Assembly: GCF_009671245.1 (NCBI RefSeq) | Contig: NZ_VTFS01000004.1 | Location: 1 to 64,000, forward strand | DNA from: Marinicella rhabdoformis | GTDB taxonomy: Bacteria > Pseudomonadota > Gammaproteobacteria > Xanthomonadales > Marinicellaceae | Length of the DNA stretch: 64,000 bases | Direction of reading: 5' to 3' | In this document: piece by piece, positions 33,337-42,549 of the stretch | Position numbering within the stretch: the stretch's first letter is position 1 | Layout of the letters: each line of letters starts with the position of its first letter | Program-made: the position numbers and the translations under genes | Notes under the pieces: generated by a model | The model's database searches: none | What the model was told of the DNA's origin: nothing | The model's input: the letters and a program-made list of their open reading frames with translations, nothing else

Positions 33337-35805
33337 ATGAGTTTTTTGAGCTTATTTTTATTAATACTGGCAGCCACTTTGGTTGCTGGTTATGCCAGAA
33401 CCAACATCAAAAACTGGACCATTGGTACAGCCATTACTTTGGTATTGGGCATTATATATTTTGATACCGGCTTTTGGTCTTCATTATTAGCAGTTTTGCT
33501 TTTTGCACTTCCTGCTTTTTTCCTGAACAACAAAGCCTTTCGACAACAACAATTCACCAAACCTTTTTTAAAGTTTTTCAAAAAAGCTTTACCTGAGCTA
33601 TCAGAAACTGAAAAAGTGGCACTTGAAGCAGGGACGGTTTATTGGGATGCTGAATTGTTCAGTGGAAAACCTGACTTTAAAAAACTGCATGACATCAAAA
33701 AACCAGAACTAACTACGGATGAGCAAGCATTTATTGACGGTCCTGTGGCTGAATTGTGTGCCATGCTTAATGAACATGAATACAATCATGACCGTGGCGA
33801 CATGCCACCAGAAACTTGGGACTTCATTATGAAAAACAAGTTTTTTGCAATGATCATTCCAAAGAAATATGGCGGCCTAGGCTTCACTGCCCTTGCCCAC
33901 AGCGCTGTATTACAAAAAGTTTCCTCTCGCAGTTCGGTAGGTGCAGCTACAATTGCCGTTCCCAACTCTTTAGGCCCTGCTGAATTACTCTTGGAATATG
34001 GAACCGAAGAGCAAAAAGACCATTACTTGCCTCGCTTGGCTGAAGGCAAAGAAATTCCATGTTTTGGCTTAACTGGGCCTACCGCTGGCTCAGATGCCAC
34101 TTCTATTCCAGATGTGGGCCGTGTATGCAAAAAAACCATAGATGGCAAAGAAGTTTTAGGTATCAGCCTGACTTTTGATAAACGTTACATCACTTTGGCT
34201 CCTGTTGCCACTGTTGTCGGTTTGGCATTTCAAATGATGGATCCAGATGGTCTATTGGGTGACGAAAAACAATTAGGAATCACCTTGGCTTTGGTTCCTC
34301 GTGACACAGAAGGACTCGATATTGGTCGCAGACATTTACCGTTAGATGTGATGTTCATGAATGGACCTGTGCGCGGAAAAGACATATTCATTCCAATGGA
34401 TTACATTATTGGCGGCCAGCCTATGATAGGCCATGGTTGGCGCATGTTGGTTGAGTGTTTATCAGTAGGCCGTGCCATATCCTTACCTTCTTGTTCTACC
34501 GGTGGCGCCAAAATGGTCTCTTGGGGAACTGGCGCATACGCCAGAATCCGTAAACAATTTAATTTACCGATTGGCCGCTTTGAAGGCATAGAGGAAGCTT
34601 TGTGCCGCATTGCGGGCAAGACCTACTCTTGTGCAGCGACATCTACCATGACCGCCTTGGCTGTTGATCGTGGTGAACGTCCTGCCGTTCCCTCTGCCAT
34701 TGCAAAAATGCACGTAACAGAAATGACCCGCAGTATCATTCAAGATGCCATGGACATTCATGGTGGTAAAGGCGTTGTTATGGGTCCTAAAAATTACTTG
34801 GGACGTGCATGGATGGGCTCACCTATTTGGATTACCGTTGAAGGCGCTAACATCTTAACCCGCAGCATGATTATCTTTGGGCAGGGTGCCATCCGATGCC
34901 ATCCATATGTTTTGAAAGAGATGGAAGCGGCCAGATTAGAAGACCCTAAAGAAGCCTTAACCACCTTTGATGATGTGCTGTTTAAGCACATCGGCTATTC
35001 TTTCCAAAATGCCGTGCGGTCGTTTTTCCAAGGCCTTGGGACTTGGCGTTTGGAAAGAGGACCTGGTGACAAATTCACTAAACAATTTTATTCAAAAATC
35101 ACCCGTTACAGTGCCGCTTTTGGCTTTGCTGCTGACGTTTCCATGTTGACTTTAGGCGGTTCAATGAAGAAGCGTGAAAAGACTTCGGCTCGCTTGGGCG
35201 ATGTGCTCAGCCATTTGTATATGGCATCAGCTGTTCTGAAGCGTTACCGTGACCAGGGTTCACAGCACGCTGATCAGCCTATTGTCGCTTGGGCGTTACA
35301 TAACCATTTCTATGAAATTGAGCAAGCATTGAAAATGTTAGCGTATAATTTCCCCAATAAATACATTGGTATGTTCTTACGCAGAATCATCTTCCCTCTT
35401 GGCACTCACGAATTGCCACCAGGTGATCGCTTAGGCCATAAGGTTTCAAGTTTGTTATTAACGCCAAACGAAACAAGACAGCGACTCACTGATGGCATCG
35501 ACCGTGATGAAACAGAACATCATTTTGTAGCACACATGAATCGCGTGTTATCTAAAGTTATTGACACCGAGCCTTTAGAACGACGTGTATTAAAGGCAAT
35601 CAAAAGTGGTGCTATAGATGAAATTGACCCACGTGATCAATTAAAACAAGCATTAGATAAGGACATCATCAGTAAGAATGAGTATAATTTGCTCACCAAA
35701 GTTCGCCAAGAAGTTTCAGAAATGATATCAGTTGATGATTTTCCTTTTGAAGCCTTTGACCGCTACCAAGCGCAGTCCGATGACGAACAAACTAAAGTAG
35801 CATAA
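33337..35805 (+). CDS. fadE: Acyl-CoA dehydrogenase, FadE type
   Basis: The protein has 822 residues. Two N-terminal hydrophobic segments (about 1-55) suggest membrane association, followed by an FAD acyl-CoA dehydrogenase core (GLTGPTAGSDATSIPD as the flavin/substrate loop, DIHGGKGVVMGP and WITVEGANILTRS in the C-terminal helical domain), then the extra C-terminal region typical of FadE. It does the first step of fatty acid beta-oxidation. The ATG at 33337 with AGGA seven nt upstream is chosen; an upstream ATG at 33268 lies in the promoter. A terminator follows. Confidence 0.93.
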   Translation: MSFLSLFLLILAATLVAGYARTNIKNWTIGTAITLVLGIIYFDTGFWSSLLAVLLFALPAFFLNNKAFRQQQFTKPFLKFFKKALPELSETEKVALEAGTVYWDAELFSGKPDFKKLHDIKKPELTTDEQAFIDGPVAELCAMLNEHEYNHDRGDMPPETWDFIMKNKFFAMIIPKKYGGLGFTALAHSAVLQKVSSRSSVGAATIAVPNSLGPAELLLEYGTEEQKDHYLPRLAEGKEIPCFGLTGPTAGSDATSIPDVGRVCKKTIDGKEVLGISLTFDKRYITLAPVATVVGLAFQMMDPDGLLGDEKQLGITLALVPRDTEGLDIGRRHLPLDVMFMNGPVRGKDIFIPMDYIIGGQPMIGHGWRMLVECLSVGRAISLPSCSTGGAKMVSWGTGAYARIRKQFNLPIGRFEGIEEALCRIAGKTYSCAATSTMTALAVDRGERPAVPSAIAKMHVTEMTRSIIQDAMDIHGGKGVVMGPKNYLGRAWMGSPIWITVEGANILTRSMIIFGQGAIRCHPYVLKEMEAARLEDPKEALTTFDDVLFKHIGYSFQNAVRSFFQGLGTWRLERGPGDKFTKQFYSKITRYSAAFGFAADVSMLTLGGSMKKREKTSARLGDVLSHLYMASAVLKRYRDQGSQHADQPIVAWALHNHFYEIEQALKMLAYNFPNKYIGMFLRRIIFPLGTHELPPGDRLGHKVSSLLLTPNETRQRLTDGIDRDETEHHFVAHMNRVLSKVIDTEPLERRVLKAIKSGAIDEIDPRDQLKQALDKDIISKNEYNLLTKVRQEVSEMISVDDFPFEAFDRYQAQSDDEQTKVA

Positions 35806-35851
35806 AACAGATTATTTAAACAGTCACAGAAACTGTCACCCATCACCTCGT

Positions 35852-35901
35852 AGCCCGATTTGGTAGAAACTTTCAAAGTTGAAACTAAATTGGGCTTTTT
35901 T
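35852..35901 (+). terminator. fadE terminator, overlapping the glnE 3' end
   Basis: AGCCCGATTT and AAATTGGGCT pair over 10 bp with one G-U, enclose a small inner hairpin (AACTTT/AAAGTT) and end in a T run. The 3' arm covers the last glnE codons on the other strand. Confidence 0.7.
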
Positions 35902-38308
35902 GATTCAACAATGAATCCGCCAATGACTGGTTGATTACCGAGCATTCAACCCCTTTTGAAAGCAATTCTCGATAGTTCACTGCCTCTAATAAATCAGGAT
36001 GTTCTGGTAGTGAAAGCAAAATTTGCTCTAAAAACTGTAAGTCATCATGGTGGTTCACACTACCAAACTGCGTTAACTTCTCAGCCATCTCTCTCATCGC
36101 CTGCCGGACAGCATCAGGCGATCTTTTTGGATCACACAACACTTTAAATTTTAATTTCTTGAACCACAATTGCTGTGTTTCATTTTGACCTAACAACCTT
36201 GCTTTGATTAATGCTGCATGCTCCCAAACCCAAGCTTCACTACACTGGTATGACTCAAACTCTTTTCGACTGGTAACCAACGCACCTGCATTGCCATTAG
36301 GTCTTAACTGTAAATCTAAATCATACAAAACCCCATGGTACATTTTGACCATTAAATGGTGACTGATCCGCTTGGCCCAACGTTGCAAAAACATCAATTG
36401 ATCCGCATTCAGCTCATCTGCATCCACAACAAAAACCAAATCAACATCGGAGTGTAGACCCATGTGCCTCATTCCAAGCGAGCCATAGGCCAACACCATC
36501 ATTTGTTCTGCCTGCAAACCACAGAGTCCCAATCTATCAGATGTTTCTTGCCACCCTTTTTCAACCACTAGTGCAATAAAAAAATCTGCCAAAACACTGA
36601 AGCCATCGCGCAAATATTGACCAGAAAAGCCCAGAGTCAATGCCGTTTGAATCAGTCTAAATTGTTGCTTGTGTTTGAAAAACCTGACCGCCTCCATCCA
36701 TTCCTCTTCATCACTTTTTGAAACAATTATTTTTTGCCAAGCTTGTTCAAAACAAGACCGATCGACTGACTTTGGCAATAATTCAGGCTCAAATAACAAC
36801 TCCAATAAAGCAGGGTGTTGCACCCATGTTTTAACAAAATATTCGTTTTGTTTTATCAATTTGAGCAATGACGGTAACAAGCTTTTTTCCTGCAACAACA
36901 TCAACACATAGCTGGGGCGGCGCATGATGGCTTTCAGTATAGGAATCAAACGATCCTCAAGTACATCAATTTCATCCAATTGAGCTGCTCGCTCTAAAAG
37001 CTTTTGCATATGATCTGCCCTGTCTTGGGTCATTTTTTGAGTAAAATGCACTTCCATAGACCTTTTAATCCAACGAACAACCTCGTCTGGTAAATGCTGC
37101 TGTGGTTCATCAGCAACAAACAAAGCATTGAATAACTTTTGTACCAATTTTTGATGAACCTGCCATTGTTGCTCACATGATTTCCAACTAGCTAAACCCA
37201 TCAAATTCGCCATAGCAAGCAACTGGCCTGAATCTCTTGGCGTCACATGAGTTTGTTCATCATTGATGATCTGACATAAATTCTCTAACCGCCTCATAAA
37301 CAGCCAAGCCGATTTCAATCCTTGGGCATTGTCTTTTTGAATTTTTTTATACTGCATCAACAAGTCAAATTGCGGCTCAATAGAAACCCCTTGTAATTCA
37401 GGTAAACGACCACCAAAAGTGACCTGTAAACTTTGCACTATGAATTCAATTTCTCTGATTCCACCTGCTCCCAACTTCAAATCATGTTGGTGGTCTTTTG
37501 CAGACAACGCCATATCCCTTTTGATCTTGGCGAGTGAGTCAAAAACCGAATAGTCCAAGTGCTTGCGATAAATAAAGGGATTAACTGAAGCCAAAACTGA
37601 TGCAGATAACTTGGCATGACCTGCCACAAAACGAGCCCGCATCCAAGCAAATCGCTCCCACTCTCTGCCCTCTGTAATGATGTAATGTTGCAAGGCCGCA
37701 TCAGTACAAACCAATGGTGCTGCTGACCCAAAAGGTCGCAGACGCATATCTACTCGATATACGCGACCATCAGCAGTGAACTGATCTAACAATTTGATCA
37801 ACCGCCTTCCCAACTTTTCGAAATACCTGGTGGCTTCTAAACTTCGCTTACCATCAGATTGACCATCACCACTACAAACAAAGACCAAGTCAATGTCTGA
37901 AGAATAATTAAGTTCATTGGTGCCCAGTTTACCCAAAGCCAACACAGCAAACGTTACAGGCTCATTGCTCTCATCAAATACCCGTCCATACCGTTCAACC
38001 ATGTACTGTTCTGCAGAGGTCAATGCATGCTGCACTAAACAGTCAGCCAGTTGTGATGTTTTCAGCATCGCCAAACCATGCTCTGCTGTTGATAAATAAC
38101 AATCGAGCTGGGCAATTAAAGCCAATCTTGACTGCCTAAATTCTCTCAAGTTTTTGAACACATCATGGTGGATGTGTTGCTCAGAAAATGTTTGCCAGTC
38201 GGCATCCACATCATAAGCATTCAATGAAGGGTATAACTCCATCAAAGGTTCAACCGCTGCTTGCTGTTGCACCACAAAAGGAAAAGTTTCAAGCCATTTG
38301 GAGCCCAT
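35885..38308 (-). CDS. glnE: Glutamine synthetase adenylyltransferase / adenylyl-removing enzyme
   Basis: With the ATG at 38308 the protein has 807 residues; E. coli GlnE has about 946, so it is on the short side. It carries two nucleotidyltransferase domains. The first is LGKLGTNELNYSSDIDLVFV (de-adenylylating half), with GAGGIREIEFIVQ after it; the second is LAYGSLGMRHMGLHSDVDLVFV (adenylylating half). It tunes glutamine synthetase in answer to PII, itself set by GlnD, which is also in the window. The longer reading from 38380 would overlap the binding-protein gene; the chosen start lies 4 nt after that gene, with AGG upstream. Confidence 0.92.
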   Translation of the reverse strand: MGSKWLETFPFVVQQQAAVEPLMELYPSLNAYDVDADWQTFSEQHIHHDVFKNLREFRQSRLALIAQLDCYLSTAEHGLAMLKTSQLADCLVQHALTSAEQYMVERYGRVFDESNEPVTFAVLALGKLGTNELNYSSDIDLVFVCSGDGQSDGKRSLEATRYFEKLGRRLIKLLDQFTADGRVYRVDMRLRPFGSAAPLVCTDAALQHYIITEGREWERFAWMRARFVAGHAKLSASVLASVNPFIYRKHLDYSVFDSLAKIKRDMALSAKDHQHDLKLGAGGIREIEFIVQSLQVTFGGRLPELQGVSIEPQFDLLMQYKKIQKDNAQGLKSAWLFMRRLENLCQIINDEQTHVTPRDSGQLLAMANLMGLASWKSCEQQWQVHQKLVQKLFNALFVADEPQQHLPDEVVRWIKRSMEVHFTQKMTQDRADHMQKLLERAAQLDEIDVLEDRLIPILKAIMRRPSYVLMLLQEKSLLPSLLKLIKQNEYFVKTWVQHPALLELLFEPELLPKSVDRSCFEQAWQKIIVSKSDEEEWMEAVRFFKHKQQFRLIQTALTLGFSGQYLRDGFSVLADFFIALVVEKGWQETSDRLGLCGLQAEQMMVLAYGSLGMRHMGLHSDVDLVFVVDADELNADQLMFLQRWAKRISHHLMVKMYHGVLYDLDLQLRPNGNAGALVTSRKEFESYQCSEAWVWEHAALIKARLLGQNETQQLWFKKLKFKVLCDPKRSPDAVRQAMREMAEKLTQFGSVNHHDDLQFLEQILLSLPEHPDLLEAVNYRELLSKGVECSVINQSLADSLLNQKSPI

Positions 38309-38312
38309 CAAA

Positions 38313-39416
38313 TTACCTGGCTTGTAAATAAGCCATTTCAGAAACGTTGAGCCAGGCCTGAGTTTTTTCTGCAAAATCAAAATAGGATTGGTGTATGCGC
38401 TTGGCCAACTGACTTGATTGGCTGAGTTCCAACATCACCGCTTCAGCATGTTGCTTGAAAGTAGCTAACACATCTTCAGGGAAGGCTTTCATTTTGATAT
38501 GATGCACCTTCTGCAAAGTATCTAATGCCCTTTGATTGTTGGCCATGTATTCAGACAACATGTTTTGGTTGGCTGCCATGGCCGCCATCTCTACCACTGT
38601 TTGTAAATCTTCAGGCAATGCGTCGAATGCATCTTGATTGATGATGGCTTCTAAACATGCCGTTGGTTCATGCCAACCTGGATAGTAATAAAACTGTGCC
38701 GCTTGATACAAACCGAAAGCCAAATCATTATATGGTCCAACCCACTCTGTGGCATCAATGGTTCCAGTTTGTAATGCAGTAAACAATTCTGCCCCAGGCA
38801 GGACTTGCGGGGTTCCACCAGCACGCGACAACACATCCCCAGCCAATCCAGGAATCCTCATCACCAGTCCTTTGATGTCTTCTATGCTGTTGATTTCTTT
38901 GTTAAACCAACCACCCATTTGAACACCGGTTTGGCCCGCTGGCAATGGTTTCAGACCAAAAGGTCGATAAGTCTCTTCCCATAACTCAAGCCCACCACCG
39001 TGATAAAGCCAACCATTCATTTCATTGGCATTCATACCAAATGGCACTGCGCCAAAAAACTGAGCTTCTGGCGCCTTCCCTTTCCAATAATAAGCAGCAC
39101 CATGTCCCATTTGTGCTGTACCTGATGACACCGCATCAAAAACCTCAAATGCAGGAACCAGTTCATTGGCTCCAAATACCTTGACGACCAAGCGACCACC
39201 TGACATTTGGTTTATTTTATCGGCTAAAAACTGTGCCCCCGTACCTAAGCCAGGGAAGTTTTTGGGCCAAGTTGTGACCATTTTCCACTCAACAACATCA
39301 ACACCAGCGACTTTCGACTCACAAGCAGATGTACTGTTGTTTGACTTTTTACATGCTGACAAACCAGCAACGGCGCCCGCAAGCGCCGCTGTTTTTAATA
39401 TTTTTCTTCTGTTCAT
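38313..39416 (-). CDS. TRAP-type periplasmic substrate-binding lipoprotein (DctP family)
   Basis: The 367-residue protein has the two-lobed DctP pattern: WKMVTTWPKNFPGLGTGA, LVVKVFGANELVPAFEVFDAV, the central IKGLVMRIPG with the carboxylate-binding arginine, and TEWVGPYNDLAFGL. It resembles the sub-group that binds 2-oxo acids. The signal MNRRKILKTA...GLSAC combines a twin-arginine motif with a lipobox (Cys22), so it is probably a Tat-exported lipoprotein. No DctQ or DctM membrane subunit gene lies next to it. It sits 4 nt after the DUF4124 gene and 4 nt before glnE. Confidence 0.85.
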   Translation of the reverse strand: MNRRKILKTAALAGAVAGLSACKKSNNSTSACESKVAGVDVVEWKMVTTWPKNFPGLGTGAQFLADKINQMSGGRLVVKVFGANELVPAFEVFDAVSSGTAQMGHGAAYYWKGKAPEAQFFGAVPFGMNANEMNGWLYHGGGLELWEETYRPFGLKPLPAGQTGVQMGGWFNKEINSIEDIKGLVMRIPGLAGDVLSRAGGTPQVLPGAELFTALQTGTIDATEWVGPYNDLAFGLYQAAQFYYYPGWHEPTACLEAIINQDAFDALPEDLQTVVEMAAMAANQNMLSEYMANNQRALDTLQKVHHIKMKAFPEDVLATFKQHAEAVMLELSQSSQLAKRIHQSYFDFAEKTQAWLNVSEMAYLQAR

Positions 39417-39420
39417 GTGT

Positions 39421-39870
39421 TTAATTACAATTGTCCCTAACCGCTTTATTGGCTTGCTGAAATGCTTTTATGCGTTGTGCGTCTGTCATCATGGTTCTGG
39501 CGCCAGTTTCCTCATCAACTTGTGCAACCCTTGTGCTCGAGTTCAATGCATTCAGGTTTTTTCTGGCGGTTTCACATTGTTTTTTTCGATTTGCTGCATC
39601 CACTTTGGCCATTTGTGCTTTGGCTTCTTTTTCAGCTTCTGGATCAACAGGCTCCTCTGCTTCAGGTGTCACTTCAACATCTTCTTCAGCTGCTTTCTTG
39701 GCCACCACTTTAGGTGCTTTTCTTATTTTGACTGTTTTGACATTTTGATCATCTGGCTTATTAGATGAGTAATGAATTTGACCATTTTCATCCACCCACT
39801 TATAAACTTTTCCAGCATTTGCTGTACAAAAAACAGTCAAAAACAAAGCAAAAACAAACAATTTTTTCAT
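39421..39870 (-). CDS. DUF4124-containing periplasmic protein
   Basis: The ATG at 39870, with AAGGAG 8 nt upstream, gives a 149-residue protein with a clear signal peptide (MKKLFVFALFLTVFCTANA). It is followed by the DUF4124 motif KVYKWVDENGQIHYSSNKP, a short acidic alanine/glutamate-rich linker and a helical end with two cysteines. DUF4124 proteins are common in gammaproteobacterial envelopes; function unknown. It heads the transcript with the TRAP binding protein and glnE. Confidence 0.8.
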   Translation of the reverse strand: MKKLFVFALFLTVFCTANAGKVYKWVDENGQIHYSSNKPDDQNVKTVKIRKAPKVVAKKAAEEDVEVTPEAEEPVDPEAEKEAKAQMAKVDAANRKKQCETARKNLNALNSSTRVAQVDEETGARTMMTDAQRIKAFQQANKAVRDNCN

Positions 39871-39986
39871 GAGCTTTCTCCTTATAAATAGCTTTTCTGC
39901 CATTATCTTAGGAAGTTTAAAACCAAATAGCAAGCGAAGCGATAATGAATTAAGGTACAATGGAAGCAGTTTAAATTCAATGTTTT

Positions 39987-40817
39987 ATGACTAAATTAGA
40001 TCAAGCCAAACGCAAAGGCATTTACTTATTACCTAACTTATTTACCACCGGCGCCATGTTTGCCGGTTATTACGCCATCATCGCCTCTATTCAAGGTAAA
40101 TTCGGCATGGCCTGCTTATCAATCTTCATTGCCGCCCTACTTGATGGTTTGGACGGCCGAGTCGCGCGCCTGACCAACACACAATCCGCATTCGGTGAAC
40201 AGTATGATTCACTGTCAGACTTGGTCTCCTTCGGAATTGCGCCTTCAATACTGGCTTTCAACTGGTCGCTCTACTCATTAACTAACGTCCACCCTGTTTT
40301 GGGTAAATTGGGCTGGTTAGCTGCATTTATATTTGCAGTCAGTGGTGCGTTGCGTTTGGCACGTTTTAACACTCAAATTGGTGTTGTTGACAAAGCCTAC
40401 TTCCAAGGCTTGCCTTCACCAGCGGCAGCAGCCGTTTTGGCCGGGTTTGTCTGGGTCTGTGTTGACATCGGGTTTGAAGGCGCTTCGTTGCGTTATGTCA
40501 TGCTTCCTTTGACTGCAATTGTCGGTTTACTGATGGTCTCACGTTTTCGCTATTATTCATTCAAGACCATCCCGTTTAAGGAAGGTGTTTCATTTGTTTG
40601 GTTGATTATTTTGGTACTTATCATCGTATTATTAGCGATTAAAACTGAATGGGTGTTATTTATCGTCTTCAGTTTATACGGACTTTCTGGCGTGGTGATG
40701 ACCTTATTACACATCAAAAATAAACGTGCTAGAAAAAAGAATAAACTCTCAAAAAAAGCTGAAAAAAATAACACATCACACCAAGATGAACCTGAGGACA
40801 AGACTGATGAGGCCTGA
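39987..40817 (+). CDS. pssA: CDP-diacylglycerol-serine O-phosphatidyltransferase
   Basis: The 276-residue membrane enzyme makes phosphatidylserine, the precursor of phosphatidylethanolamine. The CDP-alcohol phosphotransferase signature is DGLDGRVARLTN...GEQYDSLSD (about residues 50-73). Several membrane helices follow, with a lysine-rich C-terminal tail. This is the membrane-embedded type II PssA, not the phospholipase-D-like E. coli enzyme. Its end overlaps the next gene by 11 nt. Confidence 0.92.
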   Translation: MTKLDQAKRKGIYLLPNLFTTGAMFAGYYAIIASIQGKFGMACLSIFIAALLDGLDGRVARLTNTQSAFGEQYDSLSDLVSFGIAPSILAFNWSLYSLTNVHPVLGKLGWLAAFIFAVSGALRLARFNTQIGVVDKAYFQGLPSPAAAAVLAGFVWVCVDIGFEGASLRYVMLPLTAIVGLLMVSRFRYYSFKTIPFKEGVSFVWLIILVLIIVLLAIKTEWVLFIVFSLYGLSGVVMTLLHIKNKRARKKNKLSKKAEKNNTSHQDEPEDKTDEA

Positions 40818-42504
40818 GACCTCATTATTCAAAGAACCTAAAAACAAGCAGGAATCTGCAGGCACACTTGAGCAGCTCTCATTACTGGCTGACTTGAGCC
40901 AGGATTTTGTTAAATCGATGGACATTGATGTGATTTTAAAACGTGCGGTGGTGCGCATCAAAAATTACATGCAATCTGAAGCAGCCAGCGTATTTTTGCT
41001 GAACAAAGAAAACAAACTCTTGTGTCGGGCCAGTTCAGGCCCAGTTGATGTCACCAACATGGTCATAGAAACCCATGACGGCATCGTGGGCCGCACGTTT
41101 ATTCAAGGCGAATGCCAAATGATCAAAGACGCCAGTAAAGACGCAGACTTCATATGTCATGTCGATGAACTGACGGGTTTTCAAACCAAATCGGTACTTT
41201 GTACGCCGTTGATTTGGAATGACAAAACCATCGGCGTGATACAAGTGCTGAATCGATTAGATGACGGTCTATTCATGGCTCGCGACCGAGACATTTTGCG
41301 GTTACTGGCACCACCCATCGCATTAGCAGTGCAAAATGCCAGATTCACTTTAAATGTAGTAGAACAAAAAAGAATCCGCAAAGAACTGACGCTGGCACGA
41401 AAATTACAACGTTCCTTGCTTCCCAACCGAATCAAGCCACCCTTTCCAGTGGTGGGGACCAATGTATCAGCGAATGAGGTTTCAGGGGATTTCTATGATT
41501 ATTTTGAGCTCAATGATGGCACCATAGGGTTTTTCATAGGTGACGTCTCAGGCAAAGGACTAGATGCCTCCATGCTGATGGTCAGGGCCAGCAGCCTGTT
41601 GCGCTGGATTGGAAAAGACAAGCTGCCACCAGGCCAGTGGTTAGCAAAAGCCAACAAAGAGTTGTGTGAAAAAGCCTCGCGCGGCCTGTTCGTTTGTGCA
41701 GCGGTTGGTTATTACGACCCTAAAACCGACACGGTCACATGGTCGAATGCCGGTTTACCACCCGTCATATATAAATGCCCAGCCTGTCAGATAGAGTCTT
41801 GGCGTGCAGATGCACCACCATTAGGCATCAAACACAGCGCCCTCTCTTTCGAACAACAAAGCCTAACCTTAGAACAAGGTGGCCTATACTTTTTAACTGA
41901 CGGTTTAACTGATGCAAGAAATGATGAAGGTGAACGATTAGAACTGGACGGTTTGATCGAGCACATCAAAACGGTAGAGTCTGATTCTCCAGAAGTGCGG
42001 ATTGGAAAACTCATTACATTTGCTAGGCGACACAAACTCAATGACGATGCCACCATGTTGTTGATCGAAAAGCGAGACCACCTCAAAGAAAAGATTATTG
42101 ATAACATGACATTTCAATCTGACCCTGGCCAGCTAAAAGAAGTCAGGTGTCGGGTCAAACAAGCCTGTCAGGCGGTTAATTTTGATGAAACCACTTGCCA
42201 AGAAATCATACTCAGTCTAGATGAAGCAGTTACCAATATCATCAGACACGCCTACAAAAACAATACTGAAGAAAGCATAGAACTTGAAATCAAAAAACAA
42301 AACAACACCTTGGTGTTTTACTTGAGGGATTTTGCTCCCGAGGTCTATGACAGCCAGATCAAACCGCGTGATTTAAACAATCCTTTGCCCGGTCAAATGG
42401 GCATCAATTTCATTGATTCCATCATGGACTCTTGGGAGTTTGCCACACCTAAAGACGGCTATGGCAACCTCCTTATCATGAAAAAAGAAATTAAAGTACT
42501 CTAG
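40807..42504 (+). CDS. GAF - SpoIIE/PP2C phosphatase - HATPase regulator (RsbU/RsbW-like fusion)
   Basis: With the start at 40807 the protein has 565 residues. A GAF sensor domain (about 25-180) is followed by a short coiled linker (KRIRKELTLARKLQRSLLP) and a SpoIIE-type phosphatase core (EVSGDFYDYF, GDVSGKGLDASMLM, DGLTDARN, DDATMLLI). A C-terminal GHKL ATPase follows (about 435-560, LDEAVTNIIRHAY, MGINFIDSIMD), as in anti-sigma kinases. It should phosphorylate and dephosphorylate an STAS-domain antagonist; none is next to it. I preferred the ATG at 40807 (GAGGA upstream) over in-frame starts inside pssA. Confidence 0.87.
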   Translation: MRPETSLFKEPKNKQESAGTLEQLSLLADLSQDFVKSMDIDVILKRAVVRIKNYMQSEAASVFLLNKENKLLCRASSGPVDVTNMVIETHDGIVGRTFIQGECQMIKDASKDADFICHVDELTGFQTKSVLCTPLIWNDKTIGVIQVLNRLDDGLFMARDRDILRLLAPPIALAVQNARFTLNVVEQKRIRKELTLARKLQRSLLPNRIKPPFPVVGTNVSANEVSGDFYDYFELNDGTIGFFIGDVSGKGLDASMLMVRASSLLRWIGKDKLPPGQWLAKANKELCEKASRGLFVCAAVGYYDPKTDTVTWSNAGLPPVIYKCPACQIESWRADAPPLGIKHSALSFEQQSLTLEQGGLYFLTDGLTDARNDEGERLELDGLIEHIKTVESDSPEVRIGKLITFARRHKLNDDATMLLIEKRDHLKEKIIDNMTFQSDPGQLKEVRCRVKQACQAVNFDETTCQEIILSLDEAVTNIIRHAYKNNTEESIELEIKKQNNTLVFYLRDFAPEVYDSQIKPRDLNNPLPGQMGINFIDSIMDSWEFATPKDGYGNLLIMKKEIKVL

Positions 42505-42549
42505 AATCCGTTACAATGTTTGGCGATTTAAATTGCATAAACATAAACG

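Noticed and set aside
35885-38380. Longer glnE start at 38380
   Set aside because: The extra residues lie in the frame-shifted end of the TRAP gene and do not resemble GlnE; the ATG at 38308 follows that gene by 4 nt.
39166-39768. Open frame of 200 codons on the plus strand opposite the DUF4124 and TRAP genes
   Set aside because: Phenylalanine- and cysteine-rich product typical of an antisense reading of lysine- and alanine-rich genes.
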